NCBI GenBank assembly: GCA_028281575.1
Contig: JANQJP010000090.1
Location: 1-64,000 of the forward strand
Source: Cellvibrionaceae bacterium
GTDB lineage: Bacteria; Pseudomonadota; Gammaproteobacteria; Pseudomonadales; Cellvibrionaceae
DNA length: 64,000 bases
Direction of reading: 5' to 3'
Below the pieces are notes generated by a model that was given only the letters and a program-made list of their open reading frames with translations, searched no databases and was not told where the DNA came from. The position numbers and the translations under genes were made by a program. Of this stretch, positions 43,373 through 52,882 are shown piece after piece (positions within the stretch are counted from its first letter, which is position 1; each line of letters begins with the position of its first letter).

Positions 43373-44911
43373 ATGGATAACGTCGATTTTTTAAAAGAAG
43401 TATTGATTGCGCTTAAGTTTGAGCTGATTCGCTATCGTATGGCAGTCGCTGCGCTGGCAGTCCTTGTGCTTTTTTCTGTGTTGGCGCTCGGCTGGCATTG
43501 GCAGAGTATGTATGTCAGTCACGCCACTCTCGCTGTGGAAGTTAACAAAATTTTTCAGCCCCTACTCAAAGGCAAAACCGATAACAGTAAAATCGACCAT
43601 TTAGCGCAAGCGACCGACCTAATCACTTCGAGCGCAGTGCTAGAAGAGGCGGCACGTAAACTGGGTTACATCGATGATCAGAGCTCAGTAGAAGATGTCG
43701 GTGAAGTGATTTCAGTGATGAAGTCGGGTATTGAGATACAAAACAACAAAAATCGTAAAAACTTTCTCGATATTTCCTTTAGCAGCGCCGACGCAAGTGT
43801 CAGTTACGAAACCTTGAAGGTTTTAGTGGAACTTGTGGTAGAACACCATCGACTTGCGACTAAAGCAGAAGAGCAAAGCGAATACGAGTTTTATTCAAAG
43901 CAGGTCAAAATTTACGAGGAGCGTCTGATTCAATCTGAAGATGCAATACGAGAGTTTAAGCTCCGCAGTAAAGAGCTCGATGAAGACGCTGCACAGGATC
44001 GCGTTGCAAAGCTGACCCAGGAAATCCAAGACTTAAAGCTCGGTATTCAAGAAACTGAAACAAAAATTGATACAACTCGCTCGCAACTTGGTAATGAAAG
44101 TGAATACCTTGGTATCCAGGGGCGCTTGTTTAATTTAAAACAGCAGCGTTTTACGCTCCAAAATGAATTGAGTTCGTTGCGCATGCAGTTTCAGGAGTCT
44201 TATCCCGATATTGTTTCAATTAAACAGCAGCTAAATGAAATAGATAGCCAGATAAAATCGATTACTGACGAATACGGTGCGCATATTACAACCTTTGGCA
44301 TCGGTGAACAGAACGAATCGAACCCAGAAGTTCTTTACGATGAGCTCAGACGAGAATTAGCTGATTCCGAGCGACAGCTCAAAGCACAGAAACAGCGTTT
44401 GGTTTCACTCGAAGGTTTGCTCGAGGAACAGTATGAACGTATTAGTGTTGTTGCAGCGAATCAGGTTGAACTCGCCGATTTATTGCGCGACTACAATGTC
44501 ACCAAGGATACGCATGCCGAGTTATTGAGCCGAAAAGAAAACGCTGAAATTTCTGTTGCCGGAACCAAGATTGGTCAGGGTCTAACATATCGTGTTGTCA
44601 ACGAACCCTCTTTTCCGTTGGGTCCATCGGGTTTAACGTTTAAGCACTTTCTAATTGTTGCTCCAGTATTGGCGATGGGGGCTCCAATCGGCTTGTTGCT
44701 CGCTTTAATTATTTTGGATCCTCGCGTAAGAACGCCGAGTAATTTGTCTCAGGGTACGCTTCAGGATTTTGGTGTTCTCGCTGTTATTCCCCATTATCAT
44801 TCGATGTTTAGCCACCGGCTTCTTAGGAAAGATATGTTGATACTGTCGATAGCCGCGGCAGTCAGCATTATGCTATTCGTGTATATTGCAGTTTTAGGAT
44901 TAAGCGCTTAA
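43373..44911 (+). CDS. Polysaccharide chain-length determinant (Wzz/GumC family, EpsF-like)
   Basis: This 512-residue inner-membrane protein has a transmembrane helix near residues 22-43 and a second near 415-437. Between them is a large periplasmic coiled-coil domain rich in Glu/Gln/Lys (about 165-385). A third hydrophobic helix lies at the C-terminus (LILSIAAAVSIMLFVYIAVL). There is no Walker motif, so it has no fused tyrosine-kinase domain. Layout and size resemble the chain-length regulator of XrtA/PEP-CTERM EPS loci. It lies 17 bases after the exporter. Confidence 0.9.
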   Translation: MDNVDFLKEVLIALKFELIRYRMAVAALAVLVLFSVLALGWHWQSMYVSHATLAVEVNKIFQPLLKGKTDNSKIDHLAQATDLITSSAVLEEAARKLGYIDDQSSVEDVGEVISVMKSGIEIQNNKNRKNFLDISFSSADASVSYETLKVLVELVVEHHRLATKAEEQSEYEFYSKQVKIYEERLIQSEDAIREFKLRSKELDEDAAQDRVAKLTQEIQDLKLGIQETETKIDTTRSQLGNESEYLGIQGRLFNLKQQRFTLQNELSSLRMQFQESYPDIVSIKQQLNEIDSQIKSITDEYGAHITTFGIGEQNESNPEVLYDELRRELADSERQLKAQKQRLVSLEGLLEEQYERISVVAANQVELADLLRDYNVTKDTHAELLSRKENAEISVAGTKIGQGLTYRVVNEPSFPLGPSGLTFKHFLIVAPVLAMGAPIGLLLALIILDPRVRTPSNLSQGTLQDFGVLAVIPHYHSMFSHRLLRKDMLILSIAAAVSIMLFVYIAVLGLSA

Positions 44912-44931
44912 AAACTTTTTTCGAGCCCATT

Positions 44932-46236
44932 ATGGAATCTAAAAACTATAAAATTGCGCTGCTGGCAGCGTGTGCTTGGTCAGCGCCGTCAATACACGCA
45001 CAAGAGTCCGAAACCGGATTTGATGCATCGATCTTGATTGAAACGCGTTACGATACGAATGCGAATAGAGTTCCTGCTGGAGAGGCGTCGTTAAAAGAAC
45101 GACAAGGTGTTTACACCCTCGATGTTGGCTATTCACATGTATCATCGAACGTTAATTTTGATGGCGGCTATCGGATATTTTATGAGGAATATGCCGAAGA
45201 TAGCCAAGACAGTGACACGAATTTTGCCGGCAATTCGGGAATTGTTCTGGGAACGGAAACATCCCTTTTTGGTTTGACCGCCGAGCATGGCCTCAGCCGA
45301 GTATTGCAGTCCCCTGAGAACGAAGACACTACGGCTAATCTAACGGATAGAGAGGACCTTTCTTTTACGCCTCACCTGCGCTTGCGGCCATCCAAAGTCG
45401 ATTCGATACTCATTTCCACTGCTTATTCTCAGACGGAGTTTGAAGACTTTCAGCGTAATAATACTTCTACGTTAAGCACCAGTGTGCATTGGGAGCATGA
45501 TATTTCCGCGACACAATCTGCGGGTCTTATTCTCACGCAACATGAGACCGAGTTTGATGATAACCCAACACTTGATTACGAATACCGAGCGTTGGGACTC
45601 ACGTATACCAGTGAGCAACGCGCGCTTAGTTATGCCTTGCAAGCTGGAGTCAATGAGATAAAGCCGAAAGAAGCCGGTGATGCTGAGACGAGTGTCTTTT
45701 ATAGTGCAGACATAGAATACGAAACACCCACAACAGTGTTTTTATTTAAATTTAATCAAGAGCTCACCGATACTGGAAATAAAAACAGTTTGGCCGACCC
45801 GACAAGTGAAACTGGCATTGCCGGGGATTTGCAGGTTCAAGACCGAATTGATTGGCGTCTTTATCAGTTTGAGTTAGTGTTGAAATCTGTTTTCGGGTGT
45901 GTGCGATGTGAGGCTAGAGGGTTAGTTGAAAGCCAGGAATTGCAATATCTAAATTTAGATGTAAATGACAATGATGTAATGCAGTTTTTAACCAGCTTCT
46001 CATATCGAATCTCCAGCCAATCTTTAGTGAAGGCGAGTTACCAGGATCGCTCTGTCACCTATGAAAACAACGCTGCGCGAGATGTCGATATTGAACGTTA
46101 TCGCTTTGCCTATGAGCGAAGGGTTGGTCGCGATATAGATATTGCTTTGTTCTATGAATATTATCAGCAGGAACAGGAAGTTCGAGAATATGATTACGAC
46201 CGGTTCGGCGCTTCATTGAGATATGAATTCCGCTGA
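44932..46236 (+). CDS. Outer-membrane beta-barrel protein of EPS locus (TIGR03016-like)
   Basis: This 434-residue exported protein has a signal peptide ending near ACAWSAPSIHA and a long series of alternating amphipathic beta-strands. It ends with an aromatic C-terminus (GASLRYEFR, odd in closing with Arg after Phe). It contains an unusual CVRCEARG pair of cysteines (around residue 324-327). The composition and location resemble the PEP-CTERM-associated outer-membrane protein family, which probably helps polysaccharide cross the outer membrane. The assignment is by style, not by a diagnostic motif. Confidence 0.8.
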   Translation: MESKNYKIALLAACAWSAPSIHAQESETGFDASILIETRYDTNANRVPAGEASLKERQGVYTLDVGYSHVSSNVNFDGGYRIFYEEYAEDSQDSDTNFAGNSGIVLGTETSLFGLTAEHGLSRVLQSPENEDTTANLTDREDLSFTPHLRLRPSKVDSILISTAYSQTEFEDFQRNNTSTLSTSVHWEHDISATQSAGLILTQHETEFDDNPTLDYEYRALGLTYTSEQRALSYALQAGVNEIKPKEAGDAETSVFYSADIEYETPTTVFLFKFNQELTDTGNKNSLADPTSETGIAGDLQVQDRIDWRLYQFELVLKSVFGCVRCEARGLVESQELQYLNLDVNDNDVMQFLTSFSYRISSQSLVKASYQDRSVTYENNAARDVDIERYRFAYERRVGRDIDIALFYEYYQQEQEVREYDYDRFGASLRYEFR

Positions 46237-46262
46237 ACGAAATGCGTGTGTACTTGTAAGTT

Positions 46263-46877
46263 ATGAAGAAAGATTTTTTTTTCATTCTCGCAGTATTTTT
46301 GGTTGGCGTAGTTGGCATTATTTATTCAAAAACTAATCACAACGACGTTCTTACTGAAAAACAAAAAGCGAGTCTTGCAGAGAGTGAAGCGCAAGAAGCT
46401 GGCAAGCCTGAAGGCCGATTGGAAATAAAATATCAATCTGCACGGATTTACTCGCCTCGTTACAGTAGTGACACAGACGGCCTGACTGCGGATATTAAGG
46501 AATATGAGCGCGATCAGAAACTGGATGAGCTTAGCCGAGTCGATTGGGATGCGCCTACCGGCGGTAGTGAAAGTACCACTGCCAGTTGGTCGGAATTATT
46601 TAACGCCTGGTATGTCGTTATGGTGGATAGTGCTTCGGCAGAGACCAACATTGAAGCGGTGACAAGCAGGCGTGAATGTGAACTGATTTTCGAGTTTAAG
46701 GACCAGGATCTGGCGGTGCTAAGGCTTGCGGAAACAGCAGTTGTGGGCCGGGATGAAAAAAGAATATGGATTGAGCCAGAAGTGGGTAATCGTGTAGATA
46801 TTCTTCATCTCTTGTCCCCGGCTGAGCTTAAATCTGCGTCAGAAACACTTAAGCTTTTCTGTTCAAAAAATCAGTAA
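46263..46877 (+). CDS. Unrecognised single-span membrane protein in EPS locus
   Basis: This 204-residue protein has one N-terminal hydrophobic helix (FFFILAVFLVGVVGIIYS, residues 5-22) followed by a polar, acidic periplasmic or cytoplasmic part. I do not recognise the family. There are two cysteines (SRRECEL about 140 and LKLFCSK near the end). It lies 27 bases after the beta-barrel gene and reads in the same direction, so it is likely a locus-specific accessory or anchoring factor. Confidence 0.7.
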   Translation: MKKDFFFILAVFLVGVVGIIYSKTNHNDVLTEKQKASLAESEAQEAGKPEGRLEIKYQSARIYSPRYSSDTDGLTADIKEYERDQKLDELSRVDWDAPTGGSESTTASWSELFNAWYVVMVDSASAETNIEAVTSRRECELIFEFKDQDLAVLRLAETAVVGRDEKRIWIEPEVGNRVDILHLLSPAELKSASETLKLFCSKNQ

Positions 46878-46971
46878 GTTCTTTTGTTCAATGCTTCCAT
46901 ATTTGTGCCGTGATTCAGGCTGGTGGCGTTCCAGATAGAAATTATCCTTTTCACGTGTTGTCGATAAAGGT

Positions 46972-48348
46972 ATGCCAAATTTATTTGCTTATATTGTTCT
47001 ACTGGCTTGGCCAATAGTCATTATTGTTTTATTTAACAAGCTGCCTGTTACCAAAGCTGTCATTTGGTCGATGTTGCTTTCGTATATGATATTGCCGGCC
47101 AGAACCCTCATAGACTTGCCGCTGGTTCCCCCGATAGATAAAAAAACTCTGCCGCCAATTGTCATGTTTGCTGTCTGCATAATGAAGTACAAGGATTTTA
47201 AAATAGCACCCTCTGACGACACAGCCAGGCGATTGCTGTTACTGTTTTTAATTACCCCTATTTTTACCATCGCCACCAACGCCGATACGCTCTACTTTGG
47301 CGATGTCATTATTCCTGCACTCACTTATTACGACATGATTTCAATCACGTTTAATAACATCTGTGAGTTTGTGCTTCCATTTCTTATTGGACGCTATTTT
47401 CTCGCTTCGCAAGAAGCGCATAAAGAGTTGTTGATAGCCATCGTCATAGCTTTTTTCTTTTACAGTCTGCCGATACTGTGGGAGATACGGATGAGTCCCC
47501 AGCTGCACGTAAATTTCTATGGGTTTTTCCCGCACGATTTTCGTCAACAAATGCGCGGAGATGGTTTTCGACCCGTCGTCTTCATGGGGCACGGGCTCTT
47601 GGTGGCATTTTTTGTCAGTACAGCTCTGGCCGCAGCCATTGTTTTGCATGCAAAAAAAATAAAACCCATGATCAACATGGGGGCGCTCAAACTTGTCTTT
47701 ATTTCTGTTGTATTGGTTCTGTCCAAAACGGCATCTGCGTTGATATATGGCGTATTTTTCTTTCTTGCGCTGCGTTTTGTCAGTCCCAAGATGCATGTTC
47801 GTATTTCTCTGGCCGTGGCTCTGCTCGTCTTGGCTTTTCCTGTCATGCGTACAGAGAAAATTATTCCGACCGAAGAACTTGTCGCCTACGCCGCGACGAA
47901 AAGTGAAGAGCGTGCCCAGTCGCTTGAATATAGGTTTGATAATGAAGATATTCTTCTCGACAGAGCGAATTTGAGGAAATATTTTGGTTGGGGGACTTGG
48001 GGAAGGAACCGTGTCTATGATCCCAATACTGGTTACGATATTAGTGTGACCGACGGTATTTGGATAATTGTGCTGGGCATGTACGGTTATACGGGCTTTT
48101 TTGCGCTGTTTGGCCTTTATGCTTACGTTTTATTAAAAATGCACTTATCTGTTCGCAAAACCAAAGGCGATGAACTTTCGATTTTTACCTCGGGCATTTG
48201 TTTGATATACGCAGTAAATTTATTTGATTTGCTGCCAAATTCGTCCCTGTCTATGTTAACAATCGCTATGGGAGGGGCGCTATTGGGTTATGCAGAAAGT
48301 CTTAAAGAAAAAAAAGCCGCTGATTTACAGCAACCAGCTTCTCGCTAA
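46972..48348 (+). CDS. Polytopic O-antigen polymerase/ligase-like membrane protein
   Basis: This 458-residue integral membrane protein has about ten hydrophobic helices and a larger soluble loop around residues 300-350 (EERAQSLEYRFDNEDILLDR). The layout resembles Wzy polymerases and WaaL-type ligases, which are highly diverged. In this locus a Wzy-like role, polymerising repeat units in the periplasm, is the likely one. No Wzx flippase candidate was found in the window. Confidence 0.75.
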   Translation: MPNLFAYIVLLAWPIVIIVLFNKLPVTKAVIWSMLLSYMILPARTLIDLPLVPPIDKKTLPPIVMFAVCIMKYKDFKIAPSDDTARRLLLLFLITPIFTIATNADTLYFGDVIIPALTYYDMISITFNNICEFVLPFLIGRYFLASQEAHKELLIAIVIAFFFYSLPILWEIRMSPQLHVNFYGFFPHDFRQQMRGDGFRPVVFMGHGLLVAFFVSTALAAAIVLHAKKIKPMINMGALKLVFISVVLVLSKTASALIYGVFFFLALRFVSPKMHVRISLAVALLVLAFPVMRTEKIIPTEELVAYAATKSEERAQSLEYRFDNEDILLDRANLRKYFGWGTWGRNRVYDPNTGYDISVTDGIWIIVLGMYGYTGFFALFGLYAYVLLKMHLSVRKTKGDELSIFTSGICLIYAVNLFDLLPNSSLSMLTIAMGGALLGYAESLKEKKAADLQQPASR

Positions 48349-48387
48349 ATCACATATATTGTCTGGTCAATATTCTCGGAGTCTAAA

Positions 48388-50166
48388 ATGGCAATTCGCA
48401 ATCTAATTGCTGTGTTTATAGTGGTTTCCCTATCCGCAATTTTTGTTGGTGGATATTTTGCTGATGCAAAAGCTTCCCGTGACCGCCAATTAAATGAAGT
48501 TGGCGCGAGTGATTTACCAGCTGCACAGCGAGACACCGATATAAACGTTCGGTCGGAAATTACTTTTGATGGCCCAGCCAAGCAAGCGTCACTGGGTATA
48601 GGCTTATCGATAGTCAGAGATTGGTCTACGGCGATGCCCTTTATCGATTTGATGAAACAATCACGCAAGTGGCACGATTGGGACAATAAAATACAGGGCT
48701 TTGATGTCGATAGTGATGGTTGGATACGTTCGCTAAAACCGAACCAAACTGCCGGTACAGTTTTTCTCGCTGTTAGCCAACCGGAACAGGTAGCGTATGA
48801 GCGTGTCGTTGTCACCTATGACGGTAAAGGCGCAGTGGAATACGCATGGTCCGCCAAAAAAGTTCCAGAGCTATCTACACATGGCCGCGATGTTGTAAAA
48901 ATTGGTAAAGGTAATCACCTGCTAAAAATTACCAAGACCGACCCACTCGATCCGATAAGAAATATCAAGATTCTAATTGAAGACCATATTGATCTCGCGA
49001 AAACAGGCGAAATATTTAATCCCGATTGGGAGAGCAAAATCGAAGGTTTTTACGCTGTGCGCTTTATGGACTGGATGAATACCAACCAATCTAATCAAGA
49101 GCGCTGGTCAAAACGTCCACGCGTTGAACAGAGGACCTGGGCTATCGACGGTGTGCCAGTGGAAGTCTTGGTTCGGCTGGCGAACAAGCATCGCTTTGTC
49201 CCTTGGTTTAACATACCTCACAAAGCAGATGAGTTGTACATAGAACGCTTCGCACAGATGATAAAACGCGATTTGGACCCCGCCCTGCCGTTTTATATTG
49301 AACATAGTAACGAAGTTTGGAATTGGCAGTACCAGCAGGCGCATGATGCGCGTGATTTGGCCAAGGAGCTTTGGGGAGTCGATGGCGATGGGTTTATGCA
49401 GTGGCACGGCGTGAGAACTGCGCAAATGTGTGAGATTTTTAAGAAGCGCGTTTTTACCGAGCAAACGCATCGGGTGCAATGCGTTGTTGGCGTGCAGACG
49501 GGATGGCATGGGCTAGAGACAGCGGCACTGGAATGTAAGGCATGGCGTAAACTTGGTAATCCGGCTTGCTTTACTTATGGTATCGATTACATTGGGATTA
49601 CGAGTTATTTTAGTGGCGGCTTAAATGGTCCTCATGATCGCAAGGATGAAGCGTATAAGCGAATAATCCTCGATATGGCGTCTAGCGGAGCCAAAGGGCT
49701 GGATAGAGCGTTTAAGCAGTTAAACTCCGGGGGTGAGCTCAGGAGCGTCAAAAAGTACCAACACTTTACGGGTGCTAGTGGCCGTCTATTGGAGCAGCTG
49801 AATTATTGGTCGGGAGTGGGCGATAAATATGGTTTGGGCCTTGTTGCCTACGAAGGAGGTCAACATATTACCGCTAACGCTTACGCCCTGCAGGAAAACG
49901 AGGACGTTATCGATTTTCATATTGCGATTAACCGCGATAAACGAATGAAACCCCTATATACGGATATTCTTCACGCATGGAAGGATGGAGGGGGTGAGCT
50001 GCATATGCTCTTTGATGACTTTAGATCGCCATCCAAATGGGGTGCCTGGGGCGCTTTAGAGCATTTGAATCAAGATTCTTCGCCAAAATATGATGCTTTG
50101 ATTGAGTTTAATCGATCGGTTACTTGTTGGTGGTATGGCTGTGCCATACCCGCTCCTGCAAATTAG
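48388..50166 (+). CDS. Exported glycoside-hydrolase-like protein of EPS locus
   Basis: This 592-residue protein has an N-terminal signal/anchor helix (residues 5-25). A beta-rich domain follows (about 60-220), then a TIM-barrel-like region. The SNEVWN motif places N308-E309 where clan GH-A enzymes keep the acid/base Glu, and LVAYEGGQH provides E489 as a plausible nucleophile. The substrate is unknown. EPS loci often carry such enzymes to trim or process the polymer. It also resembles proteins annotated as cellulose-binding. The gene lies 39 bases after the polymerase-like gene. Confidence 0.72.
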   Translation: MAIRNLIAVFIVVSLSAIFVGGYFADAKASRDRQLNEVGASDLPAAQRDTDINVRSEITFDGPAKQASLGIGLSIVRDWSTAMPFIDLMKQSRKWHDWDNKIQGFDVDSDGWIRSLKPNQTAGTVFLAVSQPEQVAYERVVVTYDGKGAVEYAWSAKKVPELSTHGRDVVKIGKGNHLLKITKTDPLDPIRNIKILIEDHIDLAKTGEIFNPDWESKIEGFYAVRFMDWMNTNQSNQERWSKRPRVEQRTWAIDGVPVEVLVRLANKHRFVPWFNIPHKADELYIERFAQMIKRDLDPALPFYIEHSNEVWNWQYQQAHDARDLAKELWGVDGDGFMQWHGVRTAQMCEIFKKRVFTEQTHRVQCVVGVQTGWHGLETAALECKAWRKLGNPACFTYGIDYIGITSYFSGGLNGPHDRKDEAYKRIILDMASSGAKGLDRAFKQLNSGGELRSVKKYQHFTGASGRLLEQLNYWSGVGDKYGLGLVAYEGGQHITANAYALQENEDVIDFHIAINRDKRMKPLYTDILHAWKDGGGELHMLFDDFRSPSKWGAWGALEHLNQDSSPKYDALIEFNRSVTCWWYGCAIPAPAN

Positions 50167-50233
50167 TATTAACAGGAAGGCCCTATTGGCCAACCTATTT
50201 CATTTATTTAGTTTTTAAGAACAGATCACGCTT

Positions 50234-51649
50234 ATGACAATTGCTACACGACGCCGACGCCTTTTGCAAAATCACGACACTCTCGTTCAGTGGGTTCAGC
50301 ACATTTTAAATGCTTTGGTTGTTGTTGGTACGCTCGTTATGTTTGCTTATTGGCGAGACGGTGAAGTTGGACCTCAATATCGCTCGATGCTGGTATTCGC
50401 GGTGTTGGTGATGTTGATTACCTACCATATTTTTGGTGTGCATCGAAAATTCGAAAACTCATTGGGTGGTATTCAGCACCTGGCTCGCGCGTGGGGCGTT
50501 GTGATTATTATTTTGGCCTGGGTGGCATTTTTGACAAAAACATCCGAGCAATATTCACGGCAAATCATCGTCTATTGGGCGATATGGGCGTTTATTGGGC
50601 AGGCAGCAGTGCAGCTCGTGGTATTGAAGGTTTATCGTATTTATAGCACTAAATTTCGTGAGCGAGTGCCAGCAGTGGTTGTCGGGACCGGGTCCGTAGC
50701 AAAGCATCTTGCAAAAAGTATTAGCAAAAATATCTGGTTGCGCGATCAAATGGTTGGCGCAGTTGCCATCGATATGGATACAGAAGTCGATTGGTCAATA
50801 GAAGATATTCCAATTTTAGGTTCCACCAAAGAGTTATTGGAAATTGTTGAGCAGCATGGCATACGCAGAATTTATCTCGCACCAAAATTTGAGCAAAACG
50901 CTCAAATTAAAGGCTTGCAAGAAATGCTTATTGATACCAATATCGACTTGGTCTGGGCCCCGGATATTTTTGAATTCCGCCTGCTAAATCACAGTGTTAG
51001 AGAAGTAGCGGGTGTGCCGTTGATCACTATTAACGAGACGCCACTTATGTCGGGAGGTCCGGCATTTATCAAAATGTTAATGGATCGATCCGTGGCGCTA
51101 TTGCTTATTCTGATGTTTTCGCCAGTGCTTATCGCAGTTGCAATTGCGGTCAAATTTTCCTCCAAGGGGCCGATCATTTTTAAGCAGGTGCGAGACGGTT
51201 GGGACGGCAAGAAGTTTCACGTCTATAAATTCCGCAGTATGTACATGCACCAATCGGAAACCATCGTTAAACAGGCGACCAAGGGTGATCCCAGAATTAC
51301 AAAAGTAGGCGCGTTTATACGCAAGACAAGTTTGGATGAATTACCTCAATTATTTAATATTTTAGAAGGCAGTATGTCATTAGTTGGTCCGCGGCCTCAC
51401 GCTGAATCCCACAACGAATTTTATTCGGATAAAGTAAAAGAATATCTGGCGAGACATCGTATTAAACCGGGTATGACGGGCCTGGCCCAAATCAACGGCT
51501 TTCGGGGAGAAACCGATACGATTGAAGCGATGGAGCGGCGTGTTGAGTTTGACCTGGAATATATTAGTAACTGGTCGCCATTACTGGATATCAAAATACT
51601 TTTTTTGACTCCAATAGCATTGTTCACTAAAAACCAAGGCGCCTACTAG
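50234..51649 (+). CDS. Undecaprenyl-phosphate sugar phosphotransferase (WcaJ/WbaP type)
   Basis: This 471-residue initiating transferase starts lipid-linked repeat-unit assembly. The N-terminal half has four to five membrane helices (about 20-125), then a Rossmann-like region (VVVGTGSVAKHLAKSI). The C-terminal catalytic domain has the fifth helix and KFRSMYMHQSE, TSLDELPQLFNILEG and VGPRPH, then KPGMTGLAQINGFRG. The substrate is probably UDP-glucose or UDP-galactose, by family. It ends the first EPS gene set. Confidence 0.94.
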   Translation: MTIATRRRRLLQNHDTLVQWVQHILNALVVVGTLVMFAYWRDGEVGPQYRSMLVFAVLVMLITYHIFGVHRKFENSLGGIQHLARAWGVVIIILAWVAFLTKTSEQYSRQIIVYWAIWAFIGQAAVQLVVLKVYRIYSTKFRERVPAVVVGTGSVAKHLAKSISKNIWLRDQMVGAVAIDMDTEVDWSIEDIPILGSTKELLEIVEQHGIRRIYLAPKFEQNAQIKGLQEMLIDTNIDLVWAPDIFEFRLLNHSVREVAGVPLITINETPLMSGGPAFIKMLMDRSVALLLILMFSPVLIAVAIAVKFSSKGPIIFKQVRDGWDGKKFHVYKFRSMYMHQSETIVKQATKGDPRITKVGAFIRKTSLDELPQLFNILEGSMSLVGPRPHAESHNEFYSDKVKEYLARHRIKPGMTGLAQINGFRGETDTIEAMERRVEFDLEYISNWSPLLDIKILFLTPIALFTKNQGAY

Positions 51650-51676
51650 GGACTGAATAATTAGCGCCAACAAATC

Positions 51677-52216
51677 CTACGTGGCTAGATAGTGATTTTT
51701 CAACTCGACGTAGTTTTGTGCGGAGTAGCTAAAAAAGCTTTTTTCCGTCTCTGTCAGCGGGCGGATTTTTTTTGCTGGAGATCCCACATAAAGAAAGCCC
51801 GATTCGAGGGTTTTTCCTGGCGGGACTAGACTGCCAGCGCCAAGTATGACCCTGTGCTCAATGATGGCGCCGTCGAGCACAATGGCGCCTATACCTATGA
51901 GCGCTTCGTTACCTATCGCGCACCCATGAAGGCATGCCTGATGGCCGACCGTAACGTCGTCCCCAACGGTAAGTGGCCATCCATTGGGGTTATAGCTACT
52001 TTTATGCGTCACATGCAAAACCGCACCGTCCTGAATACTGGTTCGCTTGCCAACGTGGACTTCATGCATGTCTGCGCGAATAATTGCGCCCGGCCATATG
52101 GAGCTGTCGTCACCGATTGAGGCTGCGCCGATAACAACGGCGGAATCGTCAATGTATACCCGATGTCCTAATTCAGGCTTTTGGTCGAGATAGTGTTTGT
52201 ATTTGCTATTACTCAC
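51677..52216 (-). CDS. Gamma-class carbonic anhydrase-like protein (YrdA/PaaY)
   Basis: This 179-residue left-handed beta-helix protein is built of hexapeptide repeats (VVIGAASIGDDSSIWPGAII). Its metal-binding histidines lie in HVTHKSSYN and VGHQACLHG. Family members bind zinc or iron; some hydrate CO2, while others are thioesterases. Convergent with the EPS transferase, it is a housekeeping gene and not obviously part of the EPS set. Confidence 0.9.
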   Translation of the reverse strand: MSNSKYKHYLDQKPELGHRVYIDDSAVVIGAASIGDDSSIWPGAIIRADMHEVHVGKRTSIQDGAVLHVTHKSSYNPNGWPLTVGDDVTVGHQACLHGCAIGNEALIGIGAIVLDGAIIEHRVILGAGSLVPPGKTLESGFLYVGSPAKKIRPLTETEKSFFSYSAQNYVELKNHYLAT

Positions 52217-52340
52217 GTTGATTAATCCGAGTGCCTATATGAATTTATTCGCTGCGACAAATGCGCTGAAGCATGTTGAACTGAGCGCATTTCTGTATAT
52301 TCGGGTACAGTTATATCACAGCTGTTAACAGGAGACTAAC

Positions 52341-52535
52341 TTGCCAAAACGCCGATTTATCGCGGGTGCAGAGTGCCCGTCCTGTAAAGCGCTGGATACA
52401 GTTTTTGTTTATTTGGACAGCCGCTTGCCTACATTCGAATGCGCCAAATGCGGCCACAAGGAAGTGCTTGTTCCGTCCGAGACAGTTGATGAAAAACAGG
52501 CAAATGTTGATGTTGTGAAGATAATTGAGCCTTGA
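52341..52535 (+). CDS. yheV: YheV-family putative zinc-ribbon protein
   Basis: This 64-residue protein has a four-cysteine ribbon: CPSC and, 18 residues later, CAKC. The start MPKRRFIAGAECP is typical of the YheV/DUF2387 family of gammaproteobacteria. The start is TTG at 52341 with AGGAG at 52331-52335. Its function is unknown. Confidence 0.88.
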   Translation: MPKRRFIAGAECPSCKALDTVFVYLDSRLPTFECAKCGHKEVLVPSETVDEKQANVDVVKIIEP

Positions 52536-52882
52536 TGGCAGCTAAATTATGCTAGGCTTCTAAATGCCGGGCATATAGAAGCACAACGATGAGCCCCCAA
52601 ATGTTTTATATATCCGTGTGCGCTATTGCATGGTTGGCAATTTGAAGAAATATATTTAGGTCTGCTGTTAATCCGATAATTTTCACCTAATGTTTTTGAT
52701 GTATAGAGTGCTTTGCGTTAAGTGCTGACAAGGGAATGCGCGTCGAGGAATCTGCGATTGGGAATGAGCGGTGCTCTGAAGCAATCGTTATAATTCAGCA
52801 GTCAACATGTTTGCGGGTGCGCGCTTTCGTCAACGTGGGTTGGCACCTTCAGTAGTAATTAAATAAAAGGGTTTTATAAGTC
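52536..52882. other. Gene-free region upstream of the oxidoreductase cassette
   Basis: This 347-base gap has no credible open frame, strong inverted repeat or RNA-like fold that I could see. It is the only place for the promoter of the following four-gene cassette. An AAAAGGG ribosome site lies at about 52867-52873 before the ATG at 52883. Confidence 0.6.

Noticed and set aside
46950-46965. TTTTCACGTGTTGT word resembling parS
   Set aside because: Only half of the palindrome matches; far from a ParB site.
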